Of a DNA stretch of 64,000 nucleotides, positions 61,701-64,000 are shown in pieces. A model generated the notes under the pieces. The model searched no databases, was not told the origin of the DNA, and was given only the letters and a program-made list of their open reading frames with translations. The translations under genes were made by a program, and so were the position numbers. The stretch covers positions 124,001 through 188,000 of the forward strand of contig NZ_JACYHF010000010.1 of the NCBI RefSeq assembly GCF_016482685.1. The letters run 5' to 3'. Position 1 is the stretch's first letter; the number at the start of each line of letters is the position of its first letter. The stretch is from Streptomyces sp. DSM 110735. GTDB lineage: Bacteria > Actinomycetota > Actinomycetes > Streptomycetales > Streptomycetaceae.

Positions 61701-62808
61701 CGGAGCCCTGGTCGGGACGGCTCGCGCCGCCGAACGGGGACGCCTGGGCGCTCTGCGTCGAGCGCTCGGCACCAGTCCCCTGGGACGTCTGGCCACCCTG
61801 CGCGGAACGGGACGCGTCACCGGTCTGACTGGGGCGACCCGCGCCGCCGGACGGGGACTGGCCCGGACGGCTCGCGCCGCCGAGCTGGTCCGCCCGGCCG
61901 CCCTGCGTCGAGCGCTCGGCACCGGTGCCCTGGGGCGCCTGGCCGGTCCGGCCCGGACGGTCGGCAGTACGAGCCGCCGACGGCTCCTGGCCCTGACGGT
62001 CGGCGCCAGCGGATTGAGCGCCCTGGCCCTCGCGGCCGGAACCACCCGAACCGCCGACCTGACCAGCACCCTGGCCCGGACGACCCGCGCCGGAGCCCTG
62101 CGAAGACGCGCGGTCGGCGGCGGTCTGACCGCCCTGTGCCGGACGACCCGGACCACCGGTCTGAGCGCCCGCACCAGAAGCCTGGCCCGGCTGTCCGCCC
62201 TGCCCCGCCTGGTTCGACTGACCACTCCGACCCGTACCGGCGGGCTGACCCGCCTGAGCGACCCGACCCGGAGAATCGGCGCCCGCGCCCTGACCGGGGC
62301 GCCCCGCACCGGAAGCCTGACCGCCCGAACGCGCGCCGTCCGCGCCGCCAGCCTGGCCACCCTGTGTCGGGCGACCCGGACCACCGGCCTGACCGCTCTG
62401 GCTGCCCTGCCCCGGACCACTCGCACCGGAACCCTGGCCCGACGGGCGACCCGCACCGGAACCCTGACCCGGCTGGCCACCCTGACCGGGACGACCCGCA
62501 CCGGAGCCGTCGCCCGACAGACGCCCCGCCCCGGAACGCCCCGCACCGGAACCCTCGCCCGGCCGTCCACCCTGCCCCGGGCGCCCCGCGTCGGAAGTCG
62601 GACCCGGGCGGTCCGTACCTCCGGCAGGGCGCCCCGCAGGGGAATCGCCCGCGTCACGTGGCTGGTCCCCCTCGGCCGTCCCGCCCCCCGGACCCCCGGG
62701 GGTCCGGGGGACCGGCTTCGCCTGGTGGCCCGGTTCGGGCCCCTCAGCCGGCTGCGGTGCGCCGGGCGCCCCGCCCTCGGTCGGCCGATGCGGCTGCTCG
62801 TCGCTCAT
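58738..62808 (-). CDS. Class A penicillin-binding protein with giant disordered tails
   Basis: About 1356 residues, roughly twice the usual size. Residues 1-600 are a Gly/Gln/Ser/Pro-rich cytoplasmic region; within 470-520 are three 'TQVLRR' repeats. A transmembrane helix (about 606-626, 'LILGTVVVGALLLVGLFFLG') leads to the GT51 glycosyltransferase ('AVLAAEDRDFYTEPAVDP', 'GSTITQQYVKNYYL'). The transpeptidase follows: SxxK 'GSTFKPF' (about 957), SxN 'SVNSVYAQ', KTG 'GKTGTAERDT' (about 1149). The last 120 residues are Gly/Thr/Pro repeats. It polymerises and cross-links peptidoglycan. ATG 62808 or GTG 62817 may start it. Confidence 0.92.
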   Translation of the reverse strand: MSDEQPHRPTEGGAPGAPQPAEGPEPGHQAKPVPRTPGGPGGGTAEGDQPRDAGDSPAGRPAGGTDRPGPTSDAGRPGQGGRPGEGSGAGRSGAGRLSGDGSGAGRPGQGGQPGQGSGAGRPSGQGSGASGPGQGSQSGQAGGPGRPTQGGQAGGADGARSGGQASGAGRPGQGAGADSPGRVAQAGQPAGTGRSGQSNQAGQGGQPGQASGAGAQTGGPGRPAQGGQTAADRASSQGSGAGRPGQGAGQVGGSGGSGREGQGAQSAGADRQGQEPSAARTADRPGRTGQAPQGTGAERSTQGGRADQLGGASRPGQSPSGGAGRPSQTGDASRSAQGGQTSQGTGAERSTQSAQASPFGGASRPDQGSGAERPAQGGGASRPGQTGQTGGASRPAQGGGQAAQLGGTSRTGQTGQTGGAAGQGPGADPSGRPNQAPQSGRSASGAPGAKQGTAQTPSVPGPRSGAEETPAAESTQVLRRIKAPQGAKGGNQSEPPPTESTQVLRRIKDPKGEPPADEHTQVLRRVNAPRQGDKQPTTPAAPTVTGTGSAAAATSVIPRTSDTAPETTTAASGSGNGSGNGNGKKPKRTGWRRFVPGWRLILGTVVVGALLLVGLFFLGYSMVKIPPANALATKQSNVYLYADGSQLARDTRDSQVNRENVNLSEVSKNAQHAVLAAEDRDFYTEPAVDPKAMLRAGWNMATGKGKQSGSTITQQYVKNYYLAQEQTLTRKAKEFFISVKLGREKSKDEILQGYLNTSFFGRGAYGIQAAAQAYYGKDAVKLDAAHAAYLAALVNAPSEYDVVAHPENKPAAVARWNYVLDGMVKKGWLSQSERTGLKFPMPREQTISTGLSGQRGYLVEAVKDYLTDHHILTKEQMTRGGYRITTTIQKDKQDDFVKAVDDQLISKLNKNNKADTYVRAGGASVDPKTGRVVALYGGIDYLKQYTNGATRGDFQVGSTFKPFVFTSAVQNGSTTQDGKPITPNTYYDGTNKRPVQGWSGGAYAPENEDQKSYGQITVRKATDLSVNSVYAQMAADVTGAKVKKTAIDLGIPADTPDMYPSPSIALGTANASVLEMAQAYATLANHGRHGTYTLIDKVTKGGNPVTLPGGQSKQVVSREAADTTTSVLRSVVETGTAMAAKAAGRPAAGKTGTAERDTAAWFAGYTPDLATVVAVMGQDPVTAQHQPLYGALGQPRMNGGGPPTAIWAQYTKDALSGKPAATFDLDLQQGAEVEAPATLAPTEPGTDAGQDGGTATGTPSQGATPTDGGQTGGAATGTPTDGGATGGTPTDGGATGGAPTTGGAATGGDAAGGAATGGTPGGATGGDATGGGGAADGGAGGLPAGLGGPALNGRRD

Positions 62809-63012
62809 CTCGTGCACGGACTCCTGTTTCGCGTCGTACGTTTCCGTACGCCTCGTACGCCTACCTGCGCCCCCAGTTTGAAGACTCTCGCACCTGGCGT
62901 TCCGTTCCCGGATTCAGGCACGCTTCCGGCACGGAAAATGCGTGGCCGGTCGCCGGGCCTCCGGACTAGGCTCCTGCGCTTCGGTGTCGAAGAGTCCAGG
63001 AGGTGGACCGAC

Positions 63013-63813
63013 GTGAGCGCGGGACGGTTGTACGCGGCCGTCGCAGCAGGGGGATTCAGACGGTACGCGACCTACCGGGCAGCCACTGCGGCAGGGGTGT
63101 TCACCAACACGGTCTTCGGACTCGTCATCGTCTCCACCTATCGCGCCCTGTGGGACGCCCGCCCGCACCTCGGGGGGTACGACGAGGCGCAGGCCGTGAC
63201 GTACGTGTGGCTGGGGCAGGCGCTGCTGTCGACGCTCGCGATCGGCGGCGGGGGCGCCGAGGAGGAGTTGATGGAACGCATCCGTACGGGTGATGTGGCG
63301 ATCGACCTGTACCGCCCCGCGGATCTTCAACTGTGGTGGCTGGCCACGGATCTGGGGCGGGCGTTCTTCCAGTTGCTGGGGCGCGGGGTCGTGCCGTTCG
63401 TGGTGGGCGTCCTGTGTTACCCGGCGTATCTGCCCACGGACGCGGGCACGTGGCTCGCCTTCCTCGTCGCGGTCGTGCTGGCGATGCTGGTGGGCTTCGG
63501 CATCCGCTATCTCGTCGCGCTGAGCGCGTTCTGGCTCATGGACGGGGTCGGAATGGCTCAAATGGCGTGGCTGGCCGGGGTGTTCTGCTCGGGGATGCTG
63601 CTGCCGCTGAACGTGTTCCCGGGCGCGCTCGGCGAGGTCGTGCGCGCGCTGCCGTGGTCCTCGCTGCTTCAGGCTCCGGCGGACGTGCTGCTGGGACGGG
63701 CGGACCCGCTGGGGACGTATCTCTTCCAGGGCGCGTGGGCGGTGGCGCTGCTCGGCGCGGGCAGGCTGCTGCAGTCGGCGGCGACGCGGCGGGTGGTGGT
63801 CCAGGGTGGCTGA
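63013..63813 (+). CDS. ABC-2 type permease, first of pair
   Basis: A 266-residue membrane protein with about six helices, for example 'TAAGVFTNTVFGLVIVSTYR', 'VTYVWLGQALLSTLAIGGGG', 'GVVPFVVGVLCYPAYLP' and 'WLAFLVAVVLAMLVGFGIRY'. This is the DUF990-like branch of ABC-2 permeases, usually found as two permeases plus an ATPase in an exporter of unknown substrate. GTG 63013 follows AGGAGG by 9 nt. It overlaps the next gene by 8 nt. Confidence 0.85.
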   Translation: MSAGRLYAAVAAGGFRRYATYRAATAAGVFTNTVFGLVIVSTYRALWDARPHLGGYDEAQAVTYVWLGQALLSTLAIGGGGAEEELMERIRTGDVAIDLYRPADLQLWWLATDLGRAFFQLLGRGVVPFVVGVLCYPAYLPTDAGTWLAFLVAVVLAMLVGFGIRYLVALSAFWLMDGVGMAQMAWLAGVFCSGMLLPLNVFPGALGEVVRALPWSSLLQAPADVLLGRADPLGTYLFQGAWAVALLGAGRLLQSAATRRVVVQGG

Positions 63814-64000
63814 GGACACCGTGGGGCGGGTGCGGGAGGGCGCCCGCACTTACCGGCTGGTGGCGGGCATGTGGCTGCGCTCGACGATGGCGTACCGCGC
63901 GTCCTTCGCGATGACCGCGTTCGGGAACTTCGCGGCGACCTCCTTCGACTTCGTGACGATCATGCTGATGTTCTCGCGGGTGGAGAAGCTGGGCGGCTGG
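63806..64000 (+). CDS. ABC-2 type permease, second of pair (partial)
   Basis: The first 65 codons only; the rest is beyond the window. GTG at 63806 overlaps the preceding stop. 'VAGMWLRSTMAYRASFAMTA' and 'FDFVTIMLMFSRVEKLGGW' are typical of the partner permease of the DUF990-like pair. The ATPase gene is expected further right. Confidence 0.8.
   Translation, partial: MAEDTVGRVREGARTYRLVAGMWLRSTMAYRASFAMTAFGNFAATSFDFVTIMLMFSRVEKLGGW

Noticed and set aside
61380-62800. Repetitive DNA that could be taken for a CRISPR array or tandem satellite
   Set aside because: It is the coding DNA for the Gly/Gln/Ser-rich tail of the PBP. Repeats are short, irregular and in frame, with no constant repeat-spacer pattern.
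58705-63012. Long plus-strand open frame running through the PBP gene into the ABC-2 permease
   Set aside because: Only the part from 63013 encodes a recognisable protein with its own ribosome binding site; the rest is antisense to the PBP.

Overview
The window reads as Streptomyces chromosome. It has very high GC with GC-biased third positions, many GTG and TTG starts, and strong GGAGG-type ribosome binding sites. It also carries lineage-typical genes: the cslA-glxA-cslZ locus, a DasR-type site, an LAxTG cell-wall protein, class F sortase, an F420-type LLM enzyme, and DUF2267, DUF3618 and DUF445 proteins. No integrase, transposase, rRNA or CRISPR array was recognised.

Layout. 0-7.1 kb: a partial flavin monooxygenase, an arylmalonate-decarboxylase-like protein, a D-2-hydroxyacid dehydrogenase, an overlapping ehuBCDA-type ABC importer (ectoine/hydroxyectoine family) and an IclR regulator. 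7.2-13.7 kb: two identical tRNA-Lys(CTT) genes bracket a truncated GNAT, an XRE-TPR regulator, a shortened RsbW-like ATPase gene, DUF3592, a chitin/cellulose-type LPMO with a DasR-like operator, an SPFH protein and a peptidoglycan-binding hydrolase. 14-19.1 kb: cslA-glxA with convergent cslZ, which build and remodel the hyphal-tip beta-glucan. 19.2-22.9 kb: a class F sortase, its secreted neighbour, a NagD-like phosphatase and an LAATG surface protein. 23.2-29.3 kb: a ROK regulator divergent from a Gfo/Idh oxidoreductase across a clear 27-bp palindrome, then housekeeping-type genes including a YidC paralogue and a SEC-C protein.

29.4-48.9 kb is the striking part. It is an accessory island of three transcription units: (i) vsr plus two C5-cytosine methyltransferases, one of which lacks the catalytic Cys; (ii) a divergent unit of an HTH-GHKL ATPase, an unknown protein and a DUF6339-like protein; (iii) a tightly overlapping run of a small acidic protein, a 1590-residue GHKL-ATPase/SF2-helicase fusion, a UvrD-like SF1 helicase, DrmA and DrmB. 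DrmA/DrmB are the core of the anti-phage system DISARM, but drmC (PLD nuclease), drmD and drmE are not seen. The set looks like a DISARM-related, possibly uncharacterised, restriction/defence supersystem with two GHKL ATPases and three helicases.

48.9-64 kb returns to core-type genes: DUF2267, a small membrane protein followed by decaying repeats, an MFS transporter, DUF445, an SGNH hydrolase and rdgB. After these come an odd tRNA-Leu-like gene beside two tandem HNH nucleases, then bcp, DUF3618, a GroES-like protein, a very large class A PBP with long disordered tails and three TQVLRR repeats, and two ABC-2 permease genes, the last cut by the window end. Family names come from motif recognition by eye; no database search was run.
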